This document shows, piece after piece, positions 23,051 to 35,739 of a DNA stretch of 64,000 nt. Numbering within the stretch: the first letter of the stretch is position 1; each line of letters begins with the position of its first letter. The translations under genes and the position numbers were made by a program. The notes under the pieces are model-generated. The model had not been told where the DNA came from and did not search any database. It was given only the letters and a program-made list of their open reading frames with translations. This DNA comes from Melampsora larici-populina 98AG31. Lineage: Eukaryota > Basidiomycota > Pucciniomycetes > Pucciniales > Melampsoraceae. The stretch is taken from positions 1 through 64,000 of the forward strand of contig NW_006768834.1 of NCBI RefSeq assembly GCF_000204055.1, written 5' to 3'.

Positions 23051-24234
23051 GAGTGTCATTTGGTTTTGATTTGATCGGTCAAATTAGAAACCAACTGAGC
23101 ACATTTGAATGCAATTGAAGGGATAAGATTAAGCAATTGAGTTCAGATTGACAATGGGTATCTGATACATTTTGAGTTTTAAACCAAGAGATTCATTCAA
23201 GTTGATGTAATTCCCAAGAGTCATGAAGGCAACCATTGAACAGTGTTCAAGTTGAGGTTGTTATTTTCAAAACCAATCGTTCGAGTAATTTATCATTGAG
23301 ATTTGCATGACTTAAAAGATTGGATATACCAAGAATTGAATAAACTGTGATCCCATATGGGTGTAGACAGGTGTAGGGGAGGAGATGAACTTTTCATAGT
23401 AAACTTGAGAATCCCTCATGATCATCTGATCCAAATGGTGTACGGCCTACAACAACCTTATACATAAGATGATATGGATTAATAGATTAGAACAAATACT
23501 AATAAATTGAATTTGATGATTTGTTTGATCACCTTGATGTTTTAGAGTGGTTCATGTTTCTTTGATATTTCTCTCTTGATGGCCGTTTTGAGCAATTTGA
23601 TGATGGGATTGATTGATCATTCAAAGATACAATATTTTGATTGGATTGTCTGTGGTCTTTGATCAGCTGGGATGAGGAACTGATTGATAATTGATAAAGA
23701 GAGTAAAGTGTCAAGATTGAAGTGATTACCTGATTGTATTTGATGATCGAAGTTGAAGTTGAAGTTGAAGTGGATTGAAGGATTGGATTGAATGGAGATG
23801 ATGTGACCAGGTGATTTGATGGGAGCTTGAATGAGGCGAACGCGTGAGCCAGCGATTTTACTCAAAGGACATGTAAACCTCCAATTTGGCAGTACTGATT
23901 GGGAGTTTTGTCGGGTTTTGCCGTCAAACACGGTTTGCCTTTAACTTGAATGATCGATTGATTGATTTTCAAATTTCATTCAATAGACACATTTGTTGTA
24001 GTGGTTACCAAACACTCAAGCAGTGGTCAAAAGGTCAACAACAGTCCAAAATGATCGTTGTTGACCTTTTTGGACAAGTGTTTGGTAACAGTATATTGAA
24101 AATCCTACCAAACGGGCCCTTATATCTAATTTCATGCTTGTAGTATTTCATATATATTCTAGTCTTCTCCAGAGCCTGTTGTTGTTTGAGTCTTGATTCT
24201 GTTTTATTCTTCTGTGAAACACTGTCCTTGGCGT
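23051..24234. other. Non-coding; palindromic TIR end near 24000-24119
   Basis: No supported gene. TTGTAGTGGTTACCAAACAC.. and ..GTGTTTGGTAAC form an imperfect palindrome at about 23996-24090 (including AAAGGTCAACAAC and GTTGTTGACCTTT). It is followed by ACCAAACGGGCCC ending at 24119. GAAGTTGAAGTTGAAG microrepeats lie near 23750. Confidence 0.5.
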
Positions 24235-27200
24235 ACCACTCTATCTTATCTCCTTATTCATCATACACATAGAGTGCTGACTTCCACGTACAGCTGTTTT
24301 GTGTATCATCAGATTGTGGAGCATATATGATGGTACCCAAGGTGAAAGAACAAGATACTGAGTTGTGGATGGAACAGGACAAAAACCAAGGAGGTGAAAG
24401 AGTAAGAGAGTGGTCATCACAGCTTGATCATCATTACCAGGAATCCCCCAGGCCCAGTGTTGAAATTGTCACAAACTACTGATTGTACTCGGGAAACTGA
24501 ATCTGCTGGTTTACCAGCATAGTGATACCCAACAAAAGTTTGGAAGCTAGGTTTGTTGCCAGCAAGGTAGTGACCTTTTTCAAAGAAATGATCCAACCTG
24601 TTCACCAAGGTCTCGTTTCCTCCATGAAGTTTGATCAAATATGCTGTATTGTTTGGTGCATAGAAGGAATATTCCCAAATACTGCTCTATAGATACAAAT
24701 TGTTCCGACTGGTAAATCAGGATCATATAGACACATAATCATGATTAAAAATCACAAACCTCGTAAAATCCAACTTCATTAGATTCATGGAGCAAACACG
24801 CACGGTTTTTTCAGTATCTTCAGGTGAGCAAGCTTTGGGGTCAGTATAAGCATATGATCTGTTTGCAAAACACTTCTGAAAGAATCCTGAATCCAAAAAA
24901 AATCAATCATCAGAAGTCATTCCACAATAGAGAGAAAGTGGGTTAATCCAACCTTTGAAACCATCACTGGTGACTGTAGGATCCCATATATTTTGATACC
25001 ATAATGACTGATTCTCATGTTTATGAGCATCTTTGAGGTGATTGAGAAGCTGGGCAACCTGACTGATTCCAAAATTTCTGAAAGCGTACTGATAGGAAAC
25101 TGAGATCAGCTCTAGCACGAGGTTAAAGGGTTATTGATTTTGAGAAGAGCTTACCTCCAAGTTTCTACTACCTTCACAAGTCTGGCGACCAGTACTAAAG
25201 GCGTCCAAGACTGTGTAAGGTATATATTTGTATTGTCTGTCACAGATATTGTGTATAAGCCAGATTGATTTCAAGGAACACTGAAGATAACAATGGACAG
25301 TAGCACAACTTATAAACACATATTTCTTGACCCTCAACATCACAGCTGTGTCATCCCAACAAACACAAGTTCAATTTCAAGATTGCCCAATTGATTCTGA
25401 AGAGATTTACTTACATTGCCAGGGTTTGTTCTGCATCACTCACAAGTGCAGTGTACATCTCTTGAAGGTCCACCCCAAGACTGGCAGCTTGCCAAGAGTA
25501 CTTCAAGGCAAAGTCTGCAAGAATATTGGTACCATCACTACCTCCTTGAGTCCAACCAGGAAGGATCTATTGAATACCCATATGAAACAGTAAAAATTAT
25601 GTTCTTAGTGCTGGGTTCGCTCCCTTGAGCAAAGGGTAGTGCAAAAAGATGCTCATGTTTGATTGGCATTCAGGAATGACTCTGATAGATGGGAAAGATC
25701 AGGTAAACCCATAGATTATTATACATATCAATGGATTCAAGATATAAAGGACTTACCCATTCTTCCACGATCCATCACTGCAAGTTTCTGCTATCTGGGC
25801 ATTTTCTACTGGCAAGTGAAGATTCATCCACAGGTAGACAGTTTGAGTGGTGTCCCTGAGGTGTATAGAAATGTCAAGGGTCAATACTTTGGAAGGTACC
25901 CTGATATGAGTCTTGTTTGCCTCACCATGAGCAATAGAGTGAGTCAAAATATGGCAATGTTGTATTGGCAAATACACCTGCAGACACCAGATTCAATGAA
26001 TTATGACTCTTTCTTGCACCTAAAGCTGCAATTTCTGAGGACCAAATGTGATCACATACCCTGAGTTTCACCTGTTGCGTTATTTGGAGTCATGAAAGAG
26101 CAATACATGCTTGAATATCTGAAGAATGTCATGAGTATAGGCGCACTGGCAATCAGCATGGCATGCAATTGACCTCAAGGAAAGATCATGACATTACATC
26201 ATTACAGCAATATCCTCTTTGGTGTCTTTGAGTGGAATATTGAGGTGGCCTAAAGGCTTGCTCCATTGTTTGACACTTTCTGCTCAAACATCTTCGAATG
26301 TTTTCTGATCCCCAATCTCCTCTTCACACCAACAAGCCTGATATGCTGACACAAACAAGACTCCAACTTGGGTGGTGATTGAATTTACACCAGGTGGGTA
26401 TGAAAAGAGTGCGCCCAACTTGTAATCACCCTGAACATAAGTAACAGGGATATCCAGAGTGGTTTGAACAATTCCCTTTGAGTTCATTCCAAATCTGAAG
26501 AAATACAGTGTTTAGTGAATCCCACAAGCAGACAATGAAGGTGGAAATGACTGACTTGTCCGCTTGCCAAATACCCCATCCACTCAAACACCATGTAAAT
26601 ATCCGTGTGGCACGTCGACGTGCACACACGGAGAGTTTTGAAATAAAACTCCAAGTCTTTTGGTCGAATTTAGACTGAGATTGTTGTTGAGCACCCTTTG
26701 TGCTTTGTGATTTGTTCAAAGGATTTGCAGAATCCTTTGTTGTCAGCAGGGGTCAACTGACTTTCAACCTCCCAGGTGATAAGGGGAAGATGTGCTTGTT
26801 GTGGCACCTCTTTGATGGGTTGTTACAGGGTCTAAGGAAAGTCTTTCGTGTGTGCACGTCGACGTGCTACAAGGATATTTACATGGTGAAAGGTTGTTTG
26901 CCGCCTTGAGTCAAATCATAGCAGGCAAAAGCTTTATACCGGCCAGAACCTGGTGCAAAGCTATCAAGAAATGAATCTGAGTAAGAATACATGTGGAAGA
27001 CCTTATTTCATTGGAATTCACGCACCAGGCCACCCATCTTCCACCCAGGGTGATACAACCTTTTTTCGGATCAATTTGCATTTTACCCCCTGTTGTGTGT
27101 AATGTAAAGGGATAGGTCAGACCAAAGGTTTCTGTAGGGCGTCAAATTGATCTTAATCTTTTGACGCATCAGCAAATGAAAACAGAAGGTCATTGGAGAG

Positions 27201-28110
27201 GTCCAACACAAAATAAGCTTTCTGGTTACCGGCAGGTTCAGAAGTGAAGCATTCCAATCCAGCACGTCAGGTAGATGTGGCTTCAAGCTTGACCTTTGGT
27301 GAGTCAAGTGTTATAGCAAAGTACCCAGGATATGCCTCTGTTACCAAGACAGATTTTGATGGGTGCAGAGTAAGACCAAGTGAGATGATAATTACCACAG
27401 ATTAATCAGCTCTTGGCCACATTTTCAAGTCTTGGTATGAGTGTTCTGACCATCTGAACCATTCACACACAATCTCAACCTGTCCTTGTACTTTGTGACC
27501 CAAGTGTTGAATCCATGTGGACATTGGGTGGGTAATAGCTGAAAGTTTCCATACGAGCTGAATTTACCATAAGCTCATCAGTCACCATGACCAACATGAG
27601 TATGCAAGTGTTTTGGTTGTGACTCACCCTAATGAACTTCTGGTTCCAGAATTGTGCAAAGGACTCAGACCATAGATCCTAGCTGTTGAATGAGCCAGAT
27701 AGCCTAGATAACCAGAAAGGTGGTCAGATGTGCATTAAATGTAGTAGTCTACGGCAGTGAATTCAAGACCCGCCTGCAGGGGCATAACCCTCACAATCCA
27801 CATTGATCTTGACTGTGCCAAATGGGACTGATGGTGAGACAAAAACCCAACATTCAGTCTTTGCTCAGACACATTTTTCAATTTGACCTTACTCACTAGA
27901 AGCACCCAGTGACACATCACCAAGGTTGTTGGTCCAGATGAATGGGTTCTGAGCCAGATATAAATGGTGCATGTGTGTCAGGACATATTGCTGTAAGCCA
28001 AGTCTACCTCAAATTGCATCTTGGCATTGCCGTAGGATGTACCACCCAAGTTGTTATATCTGAGTAGGATTGTGTCTTGTTGATACTCTTGTTGTGGTTT
28101 TGGTCATCAT
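24235..28110 (-). pseudogene. GH92 alpha-1,2-mannosidase, full-length but decayed
   Basis: Reading the minus strand from 28110 down gives, in family order: NPFIWTNNLGDVSLGAS, then after a 65-nt GTGAGT..CAG intron PFGTVKINVDCEGYAPAGG, GLSPLHNSGTRSSLG, SYGNFQLLPTQCPHGFNTW, YPGYFAITLDSPKVKLEAT, AYFVLDLSNDLLFSFADAS, SDSFLDSFAPGSGRYKAFA, YKLGALFSYPPGVNSITTQ, YSSMYCSFMTPNNATGE, LPYFDSLYCSW, an NIWDPTVTSDGFKG block, YLAGNKPSFQTFVGYHYAGK, PGNDDQAV and HLLGFCPVPSTTQYLVLSP. These are the signature blocks of GH92 enzymes, which trim mannose from glycoproteins or fungal mannan. Introns are still recognisable. Multiple stops, a frameshift before PGNDDQ and a MITE (26591-26886) after GGKQPFT inactivate it. 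It is convincing as a family member but not functional. Confidence 0.85.
26591..26886. mobile_element. 296-bp MITE inside the GH92 pseudogene
   Basis: CCATGTAAATATCC at 26591 is mirrored by GGATATTTACATGG ending at 26886. Both arms carry the palindrome GCACGTCGACGTGC and CACACG. Removing it rejoins the GH92 frame between GGKQPF and SGWGIWQADK. No clear target duplication is visible. Confidence 0.75.
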
Positions 28111-28563
28111 TGGATCTTGCAAGTATCTCGTGAAAGCAAGGCTGGATCAATGATTTTTCTTGAAGGAAGAATGAAGCTGCTAGGCAAATGCAAGCAAATG
28201 TGAGAAGCGCACAAGCCGGGTTTTTTTGCGTTATTTTTGTTTCAAGACGGTAGTTGAATGATCAGATACAAATCTTGAAGAGACAAACAGTGAATGCAAG
28301 TATTGAAGAAAAGACAGGAAGACTACAAAAAATATGACAACTTTGAGTGTGGGATCACAATGCAAACACTGTGCTGTGTAAATAAAACTGAATTGAGGGT
28401 GTGAATCCAAACAAATTTCAATCTCTGCACAAAAAATGGACATATCCCCCACCAGTGGATTCCCAGGGCCCAAATGCTCCTGGATGATCAAAGGAGGAAG
28501 GCTTGGCAAACACCGAAGATGCTTGCAGCAGCTCGCAGCTCAAGATGATGATCCAAATCATAA
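28111..28563. other. 5' flank of the GH92 pseudogene, no gene
   Basis: The minus strand near 28230-28130 could encode a decayed signal peptide (hydrophobic LVRFSHLLAFA followed by a stop). Otherwise I see nothing supportable. Confidence 0.35.
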
Positions 28564-29911
28564 GAGCATCAGCACCGGGCCTTGTAAAATAGGGCCTGAT
28601 TTGTTGTTGAGATACTAGCAGTGTATCTCTTTGACTTGAGTTTCAGACATCGAGAAAGGTCTTCCAATTATCTGTGAAAGTTCCCTTTTCCATTACTCCA
28701 ACATTTCAATTTAAAACACATCACAAACAAATCAACACACCTGGAAGCAAATCTTATTGATCATTGGTGCATTTAATCTTAAATAATGCACATAGAAAAT
28801 CAAATGATATCCACCTCTTGTCCTAATTCTTTCCAATGCATATAGCTAGTCTCTCTTGAAAGCTTTCTTTCCCTTTCTCTCTGTTCCTCATCCGTTACTT
28901 TACGGAGGAAAAGAGAGTAAGTCACTTTCATTATTTCTTTCTGTATGTTCATGATACTGATCACCATATATGATTATGTTTTGTTTTCCTTTATCTAATT
29001 CACCTATATGTGTGTTATCATCAGAAAAAATAACTAAAAGTGTTTGTACTGAACACTTTTATTTTTCTTAATCTGACCTTGCAAACCTTATAGGTCAGAT
29101 TATACTTGAATTTTCTATCATTTTCATTCTTTCTTATCTAACATCGCTTTATCATGTTGTTATTGTTTCTCTTTTGATCTCTTAGGTTAGTTGGCAAGTT
29201 TTATTGTGACTGAGGTGATAATGGCTCACCTCTTGATATTTGTCACAAGTTTATCAGGTGAAATAATATGCATTATTTTACAGAGGAAAAGAGAAGCATA
29301 TAACTAAAAGTATTTGTACTGCACAATTTTCTTTTTCTTAATCTGAACTTGCAAACCTTATAGGTTAGTTGGCAAGTTTTATTGTGACCGAGTTGATAGA
29401 GGCTCACCTCTAGATATTTGTCACGAGTTTATCAGGTACACTTCTACAACAATCTTCTCTTTTCATTTGTTTGCTGTATGACACAGAGTTAACAGCCAAG
29501 AACATGTATGCATATTTTCCCAGAACATTGTAAAGTTTTGGCAAAACTGAGGCTTTGCAAAAGCTGGAAAGTCCAAATGATACATTGCTCAAGCAGGCTT
29601 GATATGTGATATGTGATTATGTCATATCAATTGCTGATCTAAACACAATTGAGATGTGTTGGGCGAGGTTGTTGTCTTTTTTGATGGTAGGAATTTGTAC
29701 ATCCAATATTGGTGGGTTAAGTGCAGTCCTTTGGTCCCTTGGGGCAAATTTAGGATTATACAATGCAGTCCATGATTACATGTTCAAGGTATATTTTACG
29801 TGTTGTTTAAACCATACAGGCTGTTTGCAAGGTCCAGTGCCTCACTTTTATTCTCATGGGTTTGTAAAATGGCCTGGATTTAAATCTTTACAAGGCCTGG
29901 TGCTGATGCTC
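28564..29911. mobile_element. TIR element with TAA duplication, non-autonomous
   Basis: GAGCATCAGCACCGGGCCTT begins at 28564 and its complement AAGGCCTGGTGCTGATGCTC ends at 29911. TAA flanks both ends (28561-28563, 29912-29914). The GAGCATC.. start and TAA duplication match the Harbinger-type elements at 5174 and 10911. Inside, a block of about 150-250 bp (CTTGCAAACCTTATAGGTYAG..GTTTATCAGGT) is duplicated around 29080-29440. It has no transposase. Confidence 0.75.
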
Positions 29912-30880
29912 TAAGAGACCTGTTCATAGTTGGCATGGAATGTTAACACAGTGGAATATGTGAAACGGCAAATGTCACACTCGCAAACAGATCAAGCAAG
30001 CTAACCACTCTCAAAAGAAGTGCATTGAAAAGCATACAACAAACTCCCCCAATGGTTTTGGTTGTGCTACTCTCGGACATTGTCCACATTTTTATTCCTT
30101 CTCTCATTTGTGGTTGCGTTTTCTAACACAGTACTTCCAAAAAAGATTGTTTGATATCTTCAAAAAAGTAGTATCTACTCAAAATTACTAAATTTGTTAT
30201 TAGTGTTATCATTTTGATTCATTTTCATTTTTAATGGTAGTAGTTCAGCAATTTTTATTTTCCCGCCCATCACCCTTCTTGTCAGACAAAGGGTTGAAGT
30301 TTCATGTGGAGCATTATGCCAGCGTTAAAGCAGCTGTATTTCTCTTCTCACAGGAGAGCAGGGAGTGTCACAGTGGGACAGCTCAGCACCAAGTTAGGCT
30401 ACCCACAGTGCTCTCCTACTCTGCAGCCCAGTCCAATATGATCTCATGCAATTCCAGGCCACAGGCCTCTATGGGTAGCACAGCGGACCATTTGCCAAAA
30501 TTAGCAGTGACTGATTCCTCAAAATTCATGAGGTGGAAATTGGAACAAACACCAAATTTGAAATGATGACCCGCATTGCACCCCTCTGAGTTGAATTTGA
30601 CTGTGCACCGGTGGAGCACCCCTGCAGTGGGCTGTGCACCAATGATGTATCACACTCAGTCAGCCCAAGTATATTGTATGCCGAGCACACATTCCTGTGA
30701 TATCTGACTTGCTTACTCCGCCCCAGACAAAAGGTGAGCATCGGAAGAGTTGTGATTCCCAATTCCCGCCTGCCACCTGGAAGGACCACAGTTTGTAAAT
30801 TTCCTGTGCAGTCAACACAGCATGCCTCATCTGGTCACAAGCATCCATTTACCAATTCCCAAAAAGAACACAAGATATTC
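29912..30880. other. Intergenic, no gene seen; ends in 9-bp TSD
   Basis: Frames here lack a credible start or domain. The last nine bases, AAGATATTC (30872-30880), are the left target duplication of the next element. Confidence 0.5.
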
Positions 30881-31175
30881 CAAACTTAACAAAGTCCCCC
30901 GTTTCTCTGAGGCTGTACAGGCCAGCTCAAACGAGGGACTTACACGCAAAGTCCCAAATTTGGCGTGAGATCTGTCGGGGAATTTCGACAAAATCTATCA
31001 TTGTCACTGCACAAAAATCTCACTAATCATCTCCTCTCGAGATCCTTATCAAAAATATGCGCAGGGGCGCTGCGCATCTTTTGCCCTGCTCCATTTTTCC
31101 TTAACTTAAATGGCTCAAAAGATGCTTTGCAAAAAGGAATTCGGGCCAAAACCGGGGCCCATCAGGGCCTCGCGA
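30881..31175. repeat. Left 295-bp terminal inverted repeat
   Basis: Reverse complement of 44393-44687 with no difference that I can see. Begins CAAACTTAAC and ends GGGCCTCGCGA. The open frame inside it is repeated in the other arm and is not a gene. Confidence 0.9.
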
Positions 31176-31822
31176 CGACTGCGGCAACCAAAACTTGAAA
31201 ATTAGGTGCGAAACCCGTATTTGCGCGACAATACCTCCAATTGGTTACGCGCAAACACAGTGCCCGTGGAGAAGGCCCCCGACGTCGGGGGCCCAAAGCT
31301 GTTGCGCAAAAGTATCAAAAAAACTGTGAAATTTCTGTCCAGGCCAAATTGGAACGCTGAGCCCGCCCAGTTTGCCCCATACCCAGCAGCCAGACTCGGG
31401 TGTTGACCTCAGGAGCACTGAGCCATCATTCAACTTCACCAACAGTGATGAGCTGGGCTGAGCGGTCCTGCCCTTTGTATGAACCCATGGGGCATCTGTC
31501 AAAACATATGCTCAAGGCCATTACCGGGCAAAGATTCCCCGCAATTCCCGTTTTAGATTGGGGTTGGAGCTTCGGGATCCAGATCCTGAAGAGAGTATGT
31601 CCGGTCTCGATGCCATCCTTACATCGTCCACAAGGAAATCAAGCTATCTTATTCCTCAGAGAGTCTCAGGTCTTGTTTACAGCTTGTGATCACAAAAACA
31701 ACCACAAACAGTTATATCAAATCACAAATCAAGACTATCATTACTAGTAAAGGGTAGAATCGATGTCAGAACTATCAGATCATAATTAACATCATCAACG
31801 ACATCTGTTCATCATTATTCTT

Positions 31823-32378
31823 AGGTGGTCCTCATGGATTTGGTTATGAACCACTTTTACTCAAACATGAGCGTGATGCGGTAGCAAGTCTCTTGCAGTT
31901 CCTCGAGTGTCATCATTAAACCTTCATCAGCCCCAACAGCACTATTCGACCGTTGACTTTCAACTCTCATCTTTCACCATCAATCTACCCTTTGTTTAGA
32001 TCAAACTGGTACCAATTTCTTCACTGGAGAACCGCTCAAGTCACTCAACTCTATCCTTCTCCGATAATGTTGACTTACAACGACCAGCTGCTTTGGCCTT
32101 TTCCGAGATTACTGAAAAAGATGTTAGAGAAGTAGGAAGGGATACTTTAGAACCTATCATGTTCTTATTACAATCTCATGATACAGAAGTTCAACGTGCT
32201 GCTAGCGCTTCTTGGTAACTTGGCTGTCAACAGTTTGTTGCATTTCCAATCCTCTCTAGTCAATCATCATGGTCATGCGCTAATTAGAATTCATCTGATC
32301 ATCATGACTTCTGTTCTCTTTATCACTTGAACAGCTGAAAACAAGTTGTTGATTGTTAAGTTGGGTGGACTTGAAATG
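31823..32378 (+). pseudogene. VAC8 N-terminal fragment (armadillo-repeat protein)
   Basis: GFGYEPLLLKHERDAVASLL followed by QFLE, then intron-like sequence, then [40 protein letters not shown] and finally AENKLLIVKLGGLE. These match the start of VAC8, the vacuolar-membrane armadillo protein used in vacuole inheritance and nucleus-vacuole junctions. Only the first repeats are present, with stops and frame changes between blocks. Intron remnants show that it was copied as genomic DNA. It lies inside the 13.8-kb transposon. Confidence 0.75.
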
Positions 32379-32654
32379 TGACGAGCAACAACAAAAGACA
32401 ACCGAATTCAAGGAAAACACAATGAAGAACGAAAAACAAAAGAACAAAAGCCGACCTAAGCGAAGGTCAGCTTTACTTCTTTTCTATCAAACTTGGGAAA
32501 TAAATTCAAACAACTAACTAACAATACCAAAACATTTTATCTGTTGATCAAACAGACATATACTACCTCCACCAAGTTTTTCCTCTAAACCAAGTTAATA
32601 TCTCGATTACCATTCTCCTTTGAATTGATTTTCTTGAATCAAAGAACTAACCAT

Positions 32655-33668
32655 TTGCCAAAAAAGGATGCTAAACCTCCTCCGATAGATGAACCTGCAT
32701 TACATCAAGGAAGGAAAAGAATAAAAGAACATGTAGAAGGTGATTGGCCTACTCACATATACCTTTCAAGTTAGTTGTGTTCATCTTTGTCTTATGATAA
32801 AAGAATTCAAAGAGAAACTGATTTTGAATGAATTGGTTATTAAAAAAGAAAGAGATTAAATCAATTCTATTGAAAATCATAAGATACTTGTCAAGAGAGT
32901 TCTTCAAAATGGCATAACTTGATAACCAGTCAAAGTAAGCAAAAAACCCCAATCTGTCTTGATGATGATTTGTAGCTCTTAGGCTCATTTTTTGTTGACT
33001 CTAGATGATCGATTACATTTATCACTTTCACGCCCATTAGCTCTCAAATCTCCTCAACTAAAGACTTTTAGAATAGCTTTAACACATGCTATAAACCAAA
33101 TGAATTCCATTTTGTTCCATTCTCTCGATTTTGTTATCTTACAAATGACAATCAAAGTAGATCTTTTTAGCTTCAGAAGTGGGAAGTGGACATTCTTCTG
33201 TACGTCTTTTTTGACTCTGATTCAATCTTTCAAACAAAAACTGATCAAGATTTTTTTATTTTTGAAAAGCTGACAAATTTGGTCGAAAAAGTCAATGAAA
33301 TTTTGAAAGAATTTGGGTTAGAAGAATACTATGAGAATCCAATCTTTCATTCATCGATTCCATGTGATTTAATAAATTCTGAAAACTCTACATCAGAAGA
33401 AAATGTAATAAAAGAAATTGAAAAGAAATCAAACCAAAACAAAGAATTAAATAAGATTAGATCATTTGAAGTTTCAATCAAGAATGTAGAGTCAACTATT
33501 GAAAAAGTATATGGTCATTACCTTCAAAAGATTCATAAACCATTTCAACCTTTATTTATTCTTGGGATTTTTACTTTCTTATCAATACCATTCACATACA
33601 ATTTGGGAACTCTAGCTTCAGGATTGATAAAGGAAAAAATTGTAATTGTAGAAGTTCTCCAAAGCTAA
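32655..33668 (+). pseudogene. USB1-like U6 snRNA phosphodiesterase, decayed
   Basis: LPKKDAKPPPIDEPALHQGR and EGDWPTHIY (32655-32757) resemble the N-terminal part of USB1. After a damaged stretch with stops comes DDRLHLSLSRPLALKSPQLK (first 2H-phosphodiesterase motif HLSLS), then SGKWTFF. A frame change leads to FIFEKLTNLVEKVNEILKEF and ENPIFHSSIP, where the second HxS motif is expected. USB1 trims the 3' oligo(U) tail of U6 snRNA. The frames are interrupted several times, so this copy is not functional. It lies inside the 13.8-kb transposon. Confidence 0.7.
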
Positions 33669-34337
33669 TGAGAAGGATTTGCCTTCAAAGTCATCTGTAA
33701 ATAAGATCTCCAGGAATACATTGTAAGGTGCACATCTACACTCAACCCCTTTGGCTCTCAAGTCATACATATACCAATATATCATAAATGTAGTGAAGCA
33801 TTAAAAAATGACCATGAGTTCACAACAGCCCAATCAATTTTGTCATGTTCTCAAGGGCAGCAGCCTGTATACTCTCCTTACCCATACAGCAGTAAAGTCT
33901 TCCGGTGCAAACTGATTTGCAGATCCACTCGAATGAAAAGTTGAATCCATTCTTTGATCCTTCACTCAATAAAGAGGCACAATGTTGATTGATTTAAGAT
34001 TAAATCAAGAGATTTGAATGATGCATTACATTTCATATTGTAGAAGAAGTACTACTACTAATATTAGATTGAGCATCAAGTGAATCAAGTACAGGTCCCA
34101 GTACATGCCAGCAGGTTTACTTAATATGTCCCTCATCCTATCAGAATTGAAAATTTCTAAAGCAGGTAAAAGATCAAGTGTAGCTTTAACTTCAACCTTT
34201 GAAAATTTAGCCCTCAATTGTTTGATTCGATTTTTCACCATTTTAATTTCTGGTTTCGAAATCTTGGGTTTCTTGGATACTCCTAATGCTGATGGTCTAC
34301 GTTCAGTTGAGATTTCTAATTCGTTTTGGGTTTGATG

Positions 34338-35695
34338 TTAATCTAATTTGATTCCTACTACTTTAGATTTTTCTATCATCCATTCAAGTTCTTCTTCAAT
34401 ATGTTGATTAACCTTTTCATTTAACTTTGTTTCCCATTCTTTTGTTTTATAACGTCTTGTATGACGTCCTGCGGAAAATTCCCAATCTGGTACTAATAAT
34501 CCCGGTACTATTGGGATGTTTTTGGTCGGATTTTGAAAATAATCTGGGAATCGGTTTCTTAGTTCTGGTGAACTTGATAGCCAAAGATGGTAATCCTCAT
34601 ATTCTTCTGGATCTACTGTAGATTTCCAAGTATCTAGAGGTGGTGCGAATAGGTCTTTGCGATCTGAAAAAAAAAGCAAGGACAGAGGCAATCACGTCAG
34701 CCAATTTATTTCTAAGCGCACATAGGCCTTGGGTATGATAGGAAATCCAATGATCATGGGCTGATGATAGATCATGAGAATTAAGTGCTTACTTTCTCTC
34801 GGTTGGACGTGTGAGACCTCGATAACCCGTTGATCTGCGAGCATAGGATAAGGTATGAAGTTTAGCAATCTACGAAGAAAGCTCACTCTTCAAGGTGTCA
34901 AATCAACTTACCAACGATCTCTCCATCCCTTCTACGCAGTTCCTTAGCCCATTCAGCTTCCATAAGTGTTTGATAACGCTCACGAGCCTCGATTCGTTTC
35001 TCAGAATCTTGAAGTCCTATCATCCATTTATGTTCGACAGGCCAAGGAATGATTTTCTCCGATTCTCTTAATGGTTCAAGTTGTTGTATTGAATGTGGTG
35101 TACCAATTCTTGTCCAATGAATCTCTTTCCTTCAACCATTTCTTACAGACTCATGTTGAACTTCTTGTAAGTTTTCATAGTAAATCCTGTTACAATTAAT
35201 AAATCAAATCAGAAACTTGGAACTTTGACCAGAGTGTGATTTTGGAGAAAATAAAAATTGATGGATGCTTAACTCGTCTGAACCTGGACTCATCAGTCTG
35301 ACTGTACTATACTCGAATTCGATTGGAACACTTCTCACATATTCAGGTAATTCAGGATGAGCTTTTTCAGACTTATCGGTCTAAACAAAATCATACAAAT
35401 CCCAATCAGTAAATCAATCATAAAAAACATAAACCTCTCAAAAATACATCAAAAGTGACGAATTCCAAACTAACCCAGAACTCAGGTTCCAGTAAAACAA
35501 TCCGATTAGTAGTTCTATCCACCTGATAAACCGTACCAATCTTACCTCTAAACTCTTTTGTACAATCATCACTCGATCACCAGCTGTAAGATTTCAAAAC
35601 TTAATTCGATCTGAAAGATGTACAATAAAATAATTTGTGTCAATCTCCGTGTAGTCCAAATACCCTGCTGTACTTCTATAGAAGCATAAGGCCAT
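34338..35695 (-). pseudogene. Mitochondrial ribosomal protein uL24m, nearly full-length, broken
   Basis: The minus strand gives DRIKF*NLTAGDRVMIVQ, a frameshift, then EFRGKIGTVYQVDRTTNRIV followed by LLEPEFW: a KOW motif typical of uL24. Further exons follow: SEKAHPELPEYVRSVPIEFE, RKEIHWTRIGTPHSIQQLEP, RERYQTLMEAEWAKELRRRD, DQRVIEVSHVQPRE and KDLFAPPLDTWKSTVDPEEY, ending KSKVVGIKLD at 34338. Introns keep correct phase (for example GTAAGTTG..CTCGCAG and GTAAGC..TTTTCAG). Disabling changes are the TGA after DRIKF, the KOW frameshift and a TGA before RKEIHW. The 5' end is uncertain; an ATG at 35695 is possible. It lies inside the 13.8-kb transposon. Confidence 0.7.
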
Positions 35696-35739
35696 AGATA
35701 AGTCAGATTTGACATTTTGGAAGAAATTCTGAAAGTTGA

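Noticed and set aside
18208..24119. A single 5.9-kb transposon bounded by GGGCCCGTTTGGTA and its complement
   Set aside because: The two ends share only the 14-bp tip, and the flanks (TATGCTTA, TTATATCT) are not a duplication, so they may belong to different copies.
30965..31198. Open frame that is identical on the minus strand at 44603
   Set aside because: Both lie in the 295-bp terminal inverted repeats; identity reflects the repeat, and there is no start or splice context for a gene.
32749..32988. 79-codon minus-strand frame between the two USB1 blocks
   Set aside because: It is antisense to the damaged middle of the USB1 pseudogene and has no similarity to anything known.
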